DNA of 61,876 nt from Schlesneria sp. (GCA_028291515.1 JAQGHU010000016.1:1-61876), one strand, 5' to 3'. Shown: positions 36,609 through 45,745, counted from the first letter of the stretch. A program made the numbers and translations. The notes: generated by a model from the letters alone, not told the origin.

Positions 36609-37379
36609 ATGCGTCAGCCTCAACCCGTCGGAATGCGATCTCGCAATAAAATCTTCAAGCTCGCGCCCGGACTCGACGCGACCGAAGCACTCTTCGATTC
36701 CTTGAGCGATGTGCTGTTCTGCGTTAAGGACCCTGCCAAACTTTATGTTGCGGCGAATAGTGCCTTCGTTCGAGCGGCCGGTTTGCGATCTCGTGGAGAG
36801 TTGCTTGGTCGCAGCGCCTCGGGACTTTTTCCACCGGCGCTCGCCGCAGGTTACGAACAACAAGATGAGGCGGTCTTGTCATCCGGCGAAGCGGTTCAGA
36901 ATCGACTCGAAATGGTGACTCGGCCGGACGGAGCGATCGGCTGGTTTATGTCTCAAAAAGTTCCCGTGCGAGATGCCGGCGGACAGATCGTCGCGATCGC
37001 CGGAATCTCACGAGATCTCTCCACATCTGCAGAGAAAGGTGCGACGCTCAATCCTTTGGCCACGGCACTCGCGGCATTGCAGAAGGATTTCGCAGGTCCG
37101 CTGCGCGTCATGGAACTGGCGGCGACGGCGCGACTATCGGTCAGTCAGTTCGAGCGCCGGATGCGAGAATATACGGGACTCACCCCACGACAGCTGCTGA
37201 CAAAAGCCAGAATCGAAGCTGCTGCAAAGGCGTTGAGAAGCACTGATCAAATGCTGGGTGCAATCGCGATTGACTGCGGATTTTACGACCAGGCCTCGTT
37301 CACGCGGCAATTTCGGGCAGCAACAGGAACCACACCGGGCGACTATCGCCAGGCGTTCCGTGATGGCCCACGCGCATAA
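36609..37379 (+). CDS. PAS-domain AraC-family transcriptional regulator
   Basis: This 256-residue protein has an N-terminal PAS sensor (about 25-130: DATEALFDSLSDVLFCVKDPAKLYVAAN, NRLEMVTRPDGAIGWFMSQKVPVRD, IAGISRDLS) and a C-terminal AraC HTH pair (about 155-250: LRVMELAATARLSVSQFERRMREYTGL and LGAIAIDCGFYDQASFTRQFRAATGTTPGDYR). It is divergent from putA, so it probably senses a small molecule, perhaps proline or a redox cue, and switches putA. Starts at 36561 and 36582 are possible, since no strong SD favours one. A hairpin that includes its stop codon follows. Confidence 0.88.
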   Translation: MRQPQPVGMRSRNKIFKLAPGLDATEALFDSLSDVLFCVKDPAKLYVAANSAFVRAAGLRSRGELLGRSASGLFPPALAAGYEQQDEAVLSSGEAVQNRLEMVTRPDGAIGWFMSQKVPVRDAGGQIVAIAGISRDLSTSAEKGATLNPLATALAALQKDFAGPLRVMELAATARLSVSQFERRMREYTGLTPRQLLTKARIEAAAKALRSTDQMLGAIAIDCGFYDQASFTRQFRAATGTTPGDYRQAFRDGPRA

Positions 37380-37436
37380 GTCCCATTTGTCCTCTCAGTC
37401 CGATTAGAATGGGGCTGAGAGAACAAATGGGACTTA
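37377..37436. terminator. Long hairpin between convergent AraC and flgE genes
   Basis: The arms 37377-37398 and 37415-37436 pair over 22 bp with a single mismatch and a 16-base loop. The left arm begins at the AraC regulator stop codon. No T-tract follows on either strand. Placed between convergent genes, it probably stops or separates transcripts from both sides. Confidence 0.7.
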
Positions 37437-37468
37437 TGGCTGGGAATGCGGGCTGCGATTATCCGTCA

Positions 37469-39559
37469 CTACCTCAACAGGCTGGCGGTTTCCTGCAGCA
37501 TCTGGTTCGCGGCGCTGAAGGCCTGGGCGTTCACTTGGTAACCTCGCTGCGCGGCGACCAGTTGCGTGAACTCGGCACCCACGTCGACGTTCGAACTTTC
37601 CAACGAGCCGCTCTGAATCGATCCAGCGCTGCCTGATTCAGGCGTTGTGATCACGGCCGGACCGGTGTTCGCGGTTGCTGCAAAATAGTTGTTCGTCGAT
37701 CGCATCAAACCTTCGGGGTTGGTGAAGGTGGCAATGGCGAGTTGTGCCAATTGCTCGGTTCGCCCATTCGTGAATTGTCCGGTGACGATCCCGTCCTGCC
37801 CGACGGTGGCACTCTGGAGAGTTCCCTGAGCATATCCATCCTGGAAGTTCGCAGCGGCCGATGTTCCACCGCCGAGTTGCGTGATGCCGTCAAACGCGTT
37901 CGACGTTCCGAACGACAGCTTGATGCTTTGGGGGTTACCAAAGCCCGCCAGATTGTTGATCTGGAACGAGATATTGTCGTTACCGTCGGTCCCTCGCACC
38001 GCCTCAATCGTCCCGCTGAACTTGGTCTTGCCCCCCGTGTTGGTGGGAGTGTCCTGGATCTTGAGTGACAGGCTACTCTGTCCCGTAGTCGCCGATCGGA
38101 GTTGAATATTGCCGGAGGCATCCAGTGATGCGGTTGCACCGGAGAAAGTAGAATTGATCGTCGAGATCAAATCACCAACAGTCGCTCCGGCTGTCGGGAG
38201 AGTGATCGGGCCGACGGGAGCGCCATTTTGATCGGTTCCGCTGATCTGGATGGAATCACCGGCTGCGTAGGCTCCGCCTGTGTGTTGGTCGAGGGATGCA
38301 AGAGGCGTAGACGAGTCCGCAGGCATTCCATTTGACGTAAAGGGAGCTTGGGTCGCTAGCAGTTCTGCTTTGCTAGTGCTGGCCACACCCTGAAACGAGC
38401 CGTTTTCATTAAAGGTCAGTCCCGCGACAACATTATCCAGGCCGAAACCCGAGATCGTTCCGTCCTTGGGGTCCATGGAGGCTTTCACGTCCCAGACGTT
38501 TGGAGCAGTCTTCGTATACGTAAACGTGATCGTGTGCGGAGCAAACTGATCGTCGTAAACTTGAATTGCCGTCGTGGCCGTGTCACCAGGTTTTCCTGCC
38601 ACCGTTTGAGTAAAGTTCGTGAACTTCGTTCCACCGCCGGGCGTGGCGGTATTGTTTACTATCGACAGCGTCATACCGGAGGCACCGCCTTGATTGGCAG
38701 TCAAGACAATGTGTCCCCCCGAATCCAGTGATGCGGTGGCCCCTTCGCCCGGTGTAGAGGAGAGGAACTGGGCGTTGATGGTATTCAAGACTGCTCCCAT
38801 CGTGTCCGACGGAGTTCCTGTAATGGTGTATTCAGCAGTGATAGGCGAACCGTCAAATCGTGATCCGGTGATTTGGATTTTGTCGCCGGCCGCGTAGGGG
38901 ACTGCGGTTTGATCCAGGCTATTCAACAATGTGGTATCGGTTGCCGCGCCACCACCAAACGTAAGCGGCTGACCCGAGGTGAGGACGGCGGCGATCGGCG
39001 GACTGGCGCTCGAATTCAGATTGCCGTTGAAGCTGATGTTTTGAGTGGCCGAACCGGGGATGGTCATTCCCAATGGAATACGAACGTCGCTGATTCCCGG
39101 TACTTGGAATGCTGGCGAAGTGGGCGTCGCTTCACCGACCGTCCCCGTTCGCTGGACGCGATAACCGGTCGCGGGATCGACCAGATATCCCTGTGAATCG
39201 GGCGAGAATGCACCAGCGCGAGTATACATCGGACCCGAGGCGTTGCTCACGACGAAGAATCCGCTTCCCTGGATCGCCAGATCGTACGGGTTGCCCGTGC
39301 TTTCAAACGTCCCCTGGGTCAGGTTGGTTGATGTGGCACCGACTTGCACCCCGTTACCGATCTGAATCGGGTTCGTTCCGCCTGATCCCGATGATGGGGC
39401 ACTCGCGGCCTGCAGTGTCTGCGTGAACTGAGTCGCAAACTCAACGTGCTGGGCTTTGAAGCCCACAGTGTTCGAGTTGGCCAGGTTGTTACCGACGACG
39501 TTCAACAGTGTCTGGCTGGCACTAAGAGCAGAGGCACTGGAAAACAAAGAACTGAGCAT
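37469..39559 (-). CDS. flgE: Flagellar hook protein FlgE
   Basis: This 696-residue protein has the N-terminal rod/hook helix (LFSSASALSASQTLLNVVGNNLANSNTVGFKAQ, residues 5-37), the DLAIQGSGFFVV motif near 93-104, and the C-terminal hook helix (SSNVDVGAEFTQLVAAQRGYQVNAQAFSAANQMLQE, 655-690). It forms the flagellar hook. It is longer than the usual 400-odd residues because of two related insertions (about 212-325 and 420-524), each with SLDQ..YAAGD.IQI.G, a TINS..S.ATASLD core and a GG.TKF end. Third gene of the leftward fliK-flgD-flgE group. Confidence 0.95.
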   Translation of the reverse strand: MLSSLFSSASALSASQTLLNVVGNNLANSNTVGFKAQHVEFATQFTQTLQAASAPSSGSGGTNPIQIGNGVQVGATSTNLTQGTFESTGNPYDLAIQGSGFFVVSNASGPMYTRAGAFSPDSQGYLVDPATGYRVQRTGTVGEATPTSPAFQVPGISDVRIPLGMTIPGSATQNISFNGNLNSSASPPIAAVLTSGQPLTFGGGAATDTTLLNSLDQTAVPYAAGDKIQITGSRFDGSPITAEYTITGTPSDTMGAVLNTINAQFLSSTPGEGATASLDSGGHIVLTANQGGASGMTLSIVNNTATPGGGTKFTNFTQTVAGKPGDTATTAIQVYDDQFAPHTITFTYTKTAPNVWDVKASMDPKDGTISGFGLDNVVAGLTFNENGSFQGVASTSKAELLATQAPFTSNGMPADSSTPLASLDQHTGGAYAAGDSIQISGTDQNGAPVGPITLPTAGATVGDLISTINSTFSGATASLDASGNIQLRSATTGQSSLSLKIQDTPTNTGGKTKFSGTIEAVRGTDGNDNISFQINNLAGFGNPQSIKLSFGTSNAFDGITQLGGGTSAAANFQDGYAQGTLQSATVGQDGIVTGQFTNGRTEQLAQLAIATFTNPEGLMRSTNNYFAATANTGPAVITTPESGSAGSIQSGSLESSNVDVGAEFTQLVAAQRGYQVNAQAFSAANQMLQETASLLR

Positions 39560-39701
39560 GGTCTGGGATTCTCGCTAATGCAGCATCACATGATGTACGT
39601 TGGCGGGCATCCATGCCGTGACAGTCCAATCCGTTTTATTTTGTTGTCAGCGGCTTTTTCTCGCTCCGCAAGAGCAAGCCGCGTCGTCTTCGTTCGATTA
39701 C

Positions 39702-40070
39702 TTAAGCGGCGACTTCCATCACCTTGTCCAAGGTGACAAGACTACCGTTAATCTGGAGTTGTGCGGTCCCATCCTTCACAACAACGCTGTCCACCGTCCC
39801 CGTCTGCGTTTTGCTGTCCGCATCCGTATAGGCGACCTTTTTGCCGATCAAGCTGGAACCTTGCGTGATCTCTTGCAGCGACAGCATGTCGCTGAAGTTC
39901 GAGTTCAATGATTCGATACCGCTGAGCGTCGAGAATTGAGCCAGTTGACCCAGGAATTCCTGGTTCGAGGTCGGCTCAAGTGGATTCTGCGACTTCATCT
40001 GCGCTACGAGCAGTTGCAGGAACTGATTCTGTCCGATTTGGGAAGAAAACCCGGTTGAGGCTGAGGACAC
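39702..40070 (-). CDS. flgD: Flagellar hook assembly scaffold FlgD, short form
   Basis: This 122-residue protein has the conserved FlgD N-terminal region (NQFLQLLVAQMKSQNPLEPTSNQEFLGQLAQFSTL, about 14-48), then a GSSLIGKKVAY beta segment (72-82). It caps the growing hook so that FlgE can polymerise. It is about half the length of enterobacterial FlgD and lacks the C-terminal Ig/tudor-like part. Short forms exist in other bacteria. The start is a GTG at 40070 with GGAG nine bases before. It lies 142 bp upstream of flgE and 210 bp downstream of fliK. Confidence 0.9.
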   Translation of the reverse strand: MSSASTGFSSQIGQNQFLQLLVAQMKSQNPLEPTSNQEFLGQLAQFSTLSGIESLNSNFSDMLSLQEITQGSSLIGKKVAYTDADSKTQTGTVDSVVVKDGTAQLQINGSLVTLDKVMEVAA

Positions 40071-40280
40071 TGGACTTCACTCCCATCTCGCCAATTCGAT
40101 CACGCACACAACAGCCACTCAGTCATGTACAGTCGAACGGAAGCAGCGAATTGCCACAGTGATTTGCGCTAGCCCCGTATAAACCTCCACAGTTTGTGTC
40201 ATCTATTCGTTGCGGTTGACGAGGTGTGACTTACCGGTGCAATTCCGTTACAAACGCTGTGGCTAACGAGTTTTCACTCA

Positions 40281-41870
40281 TCAAGCGACATAGTCCAACT
40301 GAGCGAGGATCCCATTACGGATCTGAGGCGTTGAGACAGCCGCAGATCCTCGTCGACCGCTAAAGGCCGAGTATCCCGAATTGTCCGCCCATTGTTTCCG
40401 AAAGCCGCGGTCCGATGACTGCTGCCCTGCGCCACCTGTCTGGACTTGGAAATCCCCGAACGCGATTCCTTTGTCCGTCAGCGATTGCTGCAACTGGTTC
40501 AACTGCCGCTCGATCACCTGACGAGCCGCGTCGTCCGTTGTGACCATGCGAATGGAGACGACATCGTTCGTCACCGACAGATGCACATTCACGCGACCCA
40601 GTTCGGGAGGATCGAGCCGCAAGACGACGCTTGACTTGTCAGTGGACTCAGGCTGATCCAGTCGCTGCATCACCATCGATTCCAGATGATGAGCCAAACT
40701 ATGAGCATCAATGGCTGCCCCTTGGGAAGCGGGATCCACTGCGGTTACGGCATCCGTAACGCCATTCGCTGATTCGCCAGACATCCCCTGATCAATCGCG
40801 GTTGTGTCCGAGGTCTCTTTGGACTTCGCGTGATCCGAGACTTCCTTCACAGGCTCAATCGCATCCGATGAAGCCTCAACGACAGCGTCGCTGATCAGAT
40901 TGGTCAGATTCGAAAAGTCGACGTGACCCTCTTTCGCGGCAGAGGAGATCGCGGTCAAGACTTCGTTCCGAGTATGACGAGCCGCCGTTCCGCTGATTTT
41001 GTCAGGTGTCACTTCGGGAGCGGACTCTCTGGTCGCCTGGACGGGTGTACTCACGTCTGCAGGCTGAACCCGAACGTCTGCTGCCTTGGAATCGACCGCC
41101 TTGGCATCAACAATTGGGCTCGAATTGATTGGTGCCGTTGCGGTTTCGGGAGCTTTGACTTGTGCAGTTTCAGCGGCAGCAGGTGGTTGATCTGCTTGAG
41201 TGACAGCGGGAACAGCTGGCAATACGCTTGGATCGACGTCGGGCTTCGAACCAGTTGCCACCACAGCTGCAGTAGTAGTGGAAGCCGTTGCAGGAGGATC
41301 ACCGGCCGGTTGAATCGGAGTGCTCTTGATCGCGATCGGCTGCATTTTCCCATCAGATGGTTGGGCAGCCGGTGATTCCGGGACGCTACCTGTCACGATC
41401 GCTTCAGGGCAACCCACGGCCACAGTCGGAACGGCTCCCCCAGCTTGAGCGGCAGCCGTCCCAACAGCATCAGCTGGCTTCGCTTCGGTGGTCAGTACTA
41501 CAGGGCTTGCTGGTGTTGCTGCAGCGTTGACGGCAGCTGGTTGATTCGACTGACTGAGCAGTGCCATCAGCGCCGAGGAAATCGAAGTGGGATCGGTTTC
41601 AGCATCCTTCGCAGGAGGGGCGGGAGCGGCAACAGGCTCGTCAGCTGCTGCGGGAGCGGACGACTGAGCGGCCTCCGCAGCGGCCTGCTGCACCTGCGCG
41701 AGCATTTGCTGGAACGACAATGGCTTTTGATTTGGCGCGGCTGGGGTGGTCGCAACCGTGGCTGGTGTCCCCAAATCAGTCCCCGCGACCTGTGAGGGGG
41801 CCGCTACTCCGGCAGATGCTGCCAGAACAGAGGAAAGTTGAAGGATCGTAGCGGTTGTATCGATTTTCAT
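40281..41870 (-). CDS. fliK: Flagellar hook-length control protein FliK
   Basis: This 529-residue protein has a long, low-complexity Ala/Pro/Thr-rich N-terminal part and a C-terminal Flg_hook domain at about 425-505 (SVVLRLDPPELGRVNVHLSV, DDAARQVIERQLNQLQQSL). FliK is secreted as a molecular ruler and switches the export apparatus from hook to filament substrates. The N-terminal disorder fits the ruler role. First gene of the leftward group. It is divergent from fliH across 112 bp. Confidence 0.93.
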   Translation of the reverse strand: MKIDTTATILQLSSVLAASAGVAAPSQVAGTDLGTPATVATTPAAPNQKPLSFQQMLAQVQQAAAEAAQSSAPAAADEPVAAPAPPAKDAETDPTSISSALMALLSQSNQPAAVNAAATPASPVVLTTEAKPADAVGTAAAQAGGAVPTVAVGCPEAIVTGSVPESPAAQPSDGKMQPIAIKSTPIQPAGDPPATASTTTAAVVATGSKPDVDPSVLPAVPAVTQADQPPAAAETAQVKAPETATAPINSSPIVDAKAVDSKAADVRVQPADVSTPVQATRESAPEVTPDKISGTAARHTRNEVLTAISSAAKEGHVDFSNLTNLISDAVVEASSDAIEPVKEVSDHAKSKETSDTTAIDQGMSGESANGVTDAVTAVDPASQGAAIDAHSLAHHLESMVMQRLDQPESTDKSSVVLRLDPPELGRVNVHLSVTNDVVSIRMVTTDDAARQVIERQLNQLQQSLTDKGIAFGDFQVQTGGAGQQSSDRGFRKQWADNSGYSAFSGRRGSAAVSTPQIRNGILAQLDYVA

Positions 41871-41935
41871 AAAACTCGCACTCGGGTTTCCTCCGAAACC
41901 ATCGAATACAGAGTGAGGTGATCATCAGATTAGTT

Positions 41936-41950
41936 CGGCAGGGCCTGCCG
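41936..41950. promoter_or_regulatory. 15-bp palindrome in the fliK / fliH divergent region
   Basis: The arms cggcagg and cctgccg flank a single central base, giving a perfect odd palindrome about 33 bp before the fliH ATG and 66 bp before the fliK ATG. It is the only clear symmetric site in the region and could be an operator for both flagellar operons. This is inference. Confidence 0.4.
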
Positions 41951-41982
41951 GATGTTTACTGAAGCTGTCGAAGTAGCCTTCC

Positions 41983-42624
41983 ATGATCGAAATCACAGTC
42001 CCGCTGAATATGCCGCTTCGCAGGGTCGTCCTTGTCGAACGGGATGGCGCACCCCCCGCATGGTTGCATCAAGAATACGCCCGTCTCCCGTCATTGATGG
42101 CGTCTCGGCAAACATCAATCGAGCAAGCTGCCGTCGCATCTCAGCAGCAACAGGAACTCGAACTCCTTCGACAACAGCGCGCAGCTTGGGCGCGCGGTCT
42201 CACGGAACTGCAGCGAGTCACCGCTGAATCTCAGTCGCAAAACGCTGCGATCATCAGCGAGCTACGCGAAGCCGCTGTTGAGTTGGCACATGTCATTGCG
42301 GCGAAGCTTGTCTTTCAGCAACTTGCCGCGGGAACGTTTCCCACGGATCGACTGGTCACTGAAGTCCTCAGCCGCTTGAACACGCGGGAACCAACCACGG
42401 TCCAACTGCACCCCGACGATCTGGCGGTGCTTAAGGCCAATCATCCCGAGTTCGGTGTTCACGATCAACACGTTCGATTGGTGGCCGACACCAAATTGTC
42501 TCGTGGCGATTGCAAAGCAGTCGCTGGTGAAATCACGGTCGTCTATGAACTGCATCGGCAACTCGAAGAAATTCGTCGAGAACTCCTTTCAACGGTAAAT
42601 GGCCATGCTGAACCTGGACCTTGA
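41983..42624 (+). CDS. fliH: Flagellar export ATPase regulator FliH
   Basis: This 213-residue protein has a Gln/Ala/Glu-rich helical middle (about 45-110), then a conserved V-ATPase-E-like C-terminal region (about 110-205) with TVQLHPDDLAVL and VRLVADTKLSRGDCKAVAGEITV, as in FliH/SctL. FliH binds and restrains the FliI ATPase and links it to the export gate. Its end overlaps fliI by 26 bp, showing coupling. Starts at the ATG at 41983. Confidence 0.9.
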   Translation: MIEITVPLNMPLRRVVLVERDGAPPAWLHQEYARLPSLMASRQTSIEQAAVASQQQQELELLRQQRAAWARGLTELQRVTAESQSQNAAIISELREAAVELAHVIAAKLVFQQLAAGTFPTDRLVTEVLSRLNTREPTTVQLHPDDLAVLKANHPEFGVHDQHVRLVADTKLSRGDCKAVAGEITVVYELHRQLEEIRRELLSTVNGHAEPGP

Positions 42625-43921
42625 TCGACTGCGCAGCGACGTGGAAGCCTGCGATGGCTTTCAGACGCAGGGGCGTTTGCGCGTGATTGAGGAAGGTCTG
42701 GCCTGCGCACTTCCTGCTGCCTTGGGCGATCAATGCCGGATCCTGGAGCCAAGTGGTCGAGCCATCCCCGCCGAAGTGATTGGCTTTCGGCGCGGACTGG
42801 CACAACTTGCGCCGTATGAACTTGCCGAAGAACTGCGATCCGGACTCACTGTCGTCCGCGATCCCGAACGACGCACTGTCCCCGTCGGGTCCGGTGTGTT
42901 AGGCCGCATTTTCGATGGCCTCGGTCGACCGATTGATGGTCGTGGACCGGTCATGCCTGGGGAACGTCGAGTCGTTCGCAATGCGCCTCCATCTCCACTC
43001 CAGCGCGGTCGCATCCAGCAACCGTTCATCACCGGCCAGAAGGTGATTGATGGGATGTTGTTGTGCGGCCGCGGTCAACGTCTGGGGATATTCGCCGGTA
43101 GCGGAGTCGGAAAGAGCACGTTGCTGGGTCAGATCGCAAAGACTGCTGAAGCCGATTTGAACGTGATCTGCCTCGTCGGTGAACGAGGCTGCGAACTTCG
43201 TCCGTTCGTGGAAGACTGTTTGGGCGCGGATGGATTGGCGAAGTCCGCGGTCATCATCTCCAGTTGTGAACAGTTGCCGATGATGCGTATTCGCGCAGTC
43301 GAGACCTCGATCGCGATCGCCGATTCCTTCCGAGCTCGCGGTAAGAATGTGCTGTTCTTCCTCGACAGCCTGACACGACTGGCAATGGCCCAACGTGAGC
43401 TTGGTTTAAGCCTGGGAGAACCTCCCAGTGCGCGAGGTTACACCCCTTCCGTTTTTCAACTGCTCGCCAACACCGTCGAACAGTTAGGCAACGGGGCGAT
43501 CGGCAGCGTGACGGGCTTCTTAACGGTCCTGGTCGAAGGGGACGATCTGCAGGAACCGATTGCCGACTCGGCGAGATCCCTGCTGGATGGTCACATCGTG
43601 CTGGATCGCAAACTGGCGGAAGCCGGTCACTTTCCCGCGATCAACGTTTCGCAAAGCGTCAGCCGGGCATTCCTGCAGGTGTCCGACCCACCACAACAGG
43701 TGGCCGCTCGAAAGATCCGCCAGATCATGGCGATGTATGCGGAAGTCCAAGACCTGATCCGGATCGGAGCCTATGTAAAAGGAACCAGCCCTCAAGTCGA
43801 CAAGATCGTGGAACTGATGCCACACGTGAACACCTTCGTCCAGCAAAACCTCAGCAACCGATTGACGTTTGCTGACACCAAGACCGCGATGAATCGACTG
43901 GCCGCAGCGTGGCCCTACTGA
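42599..43921 (+). CDS. fliI: Flagellum-specific ATPase FliI
   Basis: This 440-residue protein is a RecA-fold type III export ATPase. GSGVLGRIFDGLGRPIDGRGP is the beta-barrel to core junction, the Walker A GSGVGKST is near residues 166-173, VGERGCE contains the catalytic Glu, and NVLFFLDSLTRLAMAQRE is Walker B. It uses ATP to prepare substrates for the flagellar export gate. The start ATG at 42599 (or 42605) overlaps the end of fliH. A 309-bp palindrome-rich gap follows before fliJ. Confidence 0.95.
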   Translation: MAMLNLDLDRLRSDVEACDGFQTQGRLRVIEEGLACALPAALGDQCRILEPSGRAIPAEVIGFRRGLAQLAPYELAEELRSGLTVVRDPERRTVPVGSGVLGRIFDGLGRPIDGRGPVMPGERRVVRNAPPSPLQRGRIQQPFITGQKVIDGMLLCGRGQRLGIFAGSGVGKSTLLGQIAKTAEADLNVICLVGERGCELRPFVEDCLGADGLAKSAVIISSCEQLPMMRIRAVETSIAIADSFRARGKNVLFFLDSLTRLAMAQRELGLSLGEPPSARGYTPSVFQLLANTVEQLGNGAIGSVTGFLTVLVEGDDLQEPIADSARSLLDGHIVLDRKLAEAGHFPAINVSQSVSRAFLQVSDPPQQVAARKIRQIMAMYAEVQDLIRIGAYVKGTSPQVDKIVELMPHVNTFVQQNLSNRLTFADTKTAMNRLAAAWPY

Positions 43922-43959
43922 CTTCTGTCTGGTGATACAATTTTAGGAATCTGTTCTCC

Positions 43960-44216
43960 GGCCCAAAGGGCCAGCCGTTCCTTTAGCCAGGGTCGAAGGC
44001 CCTGGAAACAGAATCTACAAAGGGTGTTTGAAGGCCTGAAGGGCCGACAGTTCAGTTTCAATGAGTGGATGTGTCTTGCCATGCGACGCAATCTCGTTGA
44101 ACGAGGGCGTGCCATGTGATCGAAACTACCGGCCCTTCAGGCCTCAAGAGTCGTTATTTGGCGGATCTAACCCGGCCCGATGGGCCGGGCTAAGTGAACG
44201 GCCGGCCCCTTGGGCC
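43960..44216. repeat. Cluster of GGCC-N3-GGCC palindromes between fliI and fliJ
   Basis: Five 13-mers of the form GGCCY-N3-RGGCC lie at 43960-43972, 44033-44045, 44131-44143, 44174-44186 and 44204-44216. A ccaggg/ccctgg hairpin lies at 43987-44005. The second and third are exact reverse complements over 15 bp (44032-44046 and 44130-44144) and could pair across 83 bp. The fifth core sits inside an 8-bp-arm hairpin. No gene is present. A related copy lies near 18952-18967. The arrangement resembles REP/BIME-like repeats. Confidence 0.75.
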
Positions 44217-44230
44217 TTAGGATTGGCAAC

Positions 44231-44686
44231 GTGAAAAAGTTTGAATTCCGACTGCAACGCCTGTTGTGGTATCACCAGCAGAAAAAAAAGCAGGCGGAAG
44301 TCTTGCTGCAGCAGGCGGTCACGCAGCGCGAGGCGGCATTCGCTGAAGTTGATTCGATTCACAAGCAGATCGAACGAGCCTGCCAATTGCCCGAGAAAAT
44401 CGGCGGTTTGATCGACGTGGCCGCCCGCCAGTCGATGGCCGCCCACCTGCAGGCGCTGGGTCGGACTTTAACGGCTGCGCAGGAAAAACTGCAGAAGACA
44501 GAGGTCCGTTTACGAGAAGCAAATCAAGTCTGCATGCAAATCGAGAAGGATGTGGAAGGCCTGTTGCATTTGCGCGCCCAGCAGTTTGAAGAGTATCAGG
44601 ACGGAATCGCCCACCAACAACAAATCGCTCTCGACGAAGTGGTCATGCGGCAATGGTCGATGCGAGATGCAGACGCCACGGCATAA
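44231..44686 (+). CDS. fliJ: FliJ-like flagellar export chaperone
   Basis: This 151-residue, almost entirely helical coiled-coil protein opens with KKFEFRLQRLLWYHQQKKKQAEV, the start typical of FliJ. FliJ acts as an export chaperone and as the stalk of the FliI hexamer. The start is the GTG at 44231 with AGGA eight bases upstream. The frame from 44210 would only add residues from the repeat region. It lies downstream of fliI but is separated from it by palindromes. Confidence 0.82.
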   Translation: MKKFEFRLQRLLWYHQQKKKQAEVLLQQAVTQREAAFAEVDSIHKQIERACQLPEKIGGLIDVAARQSMAAHLQALGRTLTAAQEKLQKTEVRLREANQVCMQIEKDVEGLLHLRAQQFEEYQDGIAHQQQIALDEVVMRQWSMRDADATA

Positions 44687-44704
44687 CCGTGAGGATCGTC
44701 CGCA

Positions 44705-45745
44705 ATGAAGACGCTGATTCAACTCGTGGTCGTCGCCCTCATCTTCGGAGGGATCTCGGCGGCAGCGACTATCTTCACCCAGAAGCAAGCGGCACCAACT
44801 GTTGCCGCGGCCGACGGACGACTACCAGCCGAAGCGGCGCCTTCTCATGACGATGCCGCGCCAACGGACACCAAGCCTGCCGATCCAAAAACGGCGGCCG
44901 ATGAGCCAAAACGCGAAGCGACTGACGACAAGAAACCAACCGCGCCCGAAGAGAACCCCCTCGCCGCCGCTGATTCACCACGAGGTCCGCAGGCTGCCTC
45001 GAAGCGCCCTCCGATACTGGAAGTCGAGCCGGGACACGGAGATCCTGGCAAGGAAGCGCCTCCGTCTCCTGAAGCTCGAGTCGCCGTACGGCCCCCCTAC
45101 ACTCCTGAAGGAGATGAAGCCGGGGCGTTGATCAACTTGCTACGAGATCGAGCCCGTCTGGCGACCGAGTCCGAACGCCGACTGGCCGAACGGCAGGACG
45201 CGATGCAGTTGATCTTCGAAGATCTTCGTGCTGAACAAGCTCAAACACTGAAGATTCGTCAGCGGCTGGCCAACGAGTTGAAAGAGTCCCGAGAAGCAGT
45301 CGACGCCGAATTCCAGATCGTCGAAACCGAGCGAGCCTCGATCAAAAAGGATGTGGAAGAGGCGCGTCGCGCGGCAGACGCCGCTGTTCGCGCTGCCGTG
45401 GAAGAACGCGATAAGCTGCGCAAGCAGTTAGAGAAGTCCACCACGCCCGCTCCCGAAGAAAGTCCGCGATCCAATAGTACCGCCGGCACCCCCGAAGACA
45501 ACCTCAACATCAAAAAGATGGCAGCGGTCTTTGACGGTATGCCTGCAGACAATGTCGCGAAAGTCTTTGAGCAACTGGTCAAAAATAAACGGACCGAAGC
45601 CGTCATCTCGTTGATGAATGCCATGAAAGAACGGCAAGCCGCTAAAGTGCTGGCGATCATTTCGGACACCAACGCCGCGCTCGCTGCGGACCTGACTGAC
45701 CGCCTCAAACGACTGAAGGCGGCAGAAAAACCAGCCGCCGAATAA
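44705..45745 (+). CDS. MotE-like flagellar membrane protein with MgtE-N domain
   Basis: This 346-residue protein has an N-terminal membrane helix (about 5-25), a long acidic Pro/Ala-rich linker, a coiled coil (about 145-245), and a C-terminal MgtE-N-like domain (about 265-335; MAAVFDGMPADNVAKVFEQLV, EAVISLMNAMKERQAAKVLAII). This is the layout of MotE-type proteins, which act with the motor or as a chaperone for MotC in some bacteria. It is 18 bp after fliJ, so it is probably co-transcribed. I am sure of the domain type but less sure of the exact motor role. Confidence 0.8.
   Translation: MKTLIQLVVVALIFGGISAAATIFTQKQAAPTVAAADGRLPAEAAPSHDDAAPTDTKPADPKTAADEPKREATDDKKPTAPEENPLAAADSPRGPQAASKRPPILEVEPGHGDPGKEAPPSPEARVAVRPPYTPEGDEAGALINLLRDRARLATESERRLAERQDAMQLIFEDLRAEQAQTLKIRQRLANELKESREAVDAEFQIVETERASIKKDVEEARRAADAAVRAAVEERDKLRKQLEKSTTPAPEESPRSNSTAGTPEDNLNIKKMAAVFDGMPADNVAKVFEQLVKNKRTEAVISLMNAMKERQAAKVLAIISDTNAALAADLTDRLKRLKAAEKPAAE

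Noticed and set aside
42730-43393. Minus-strand frames inside fliI
   Set aside because: Shadows of the strongly coding fliI frame.
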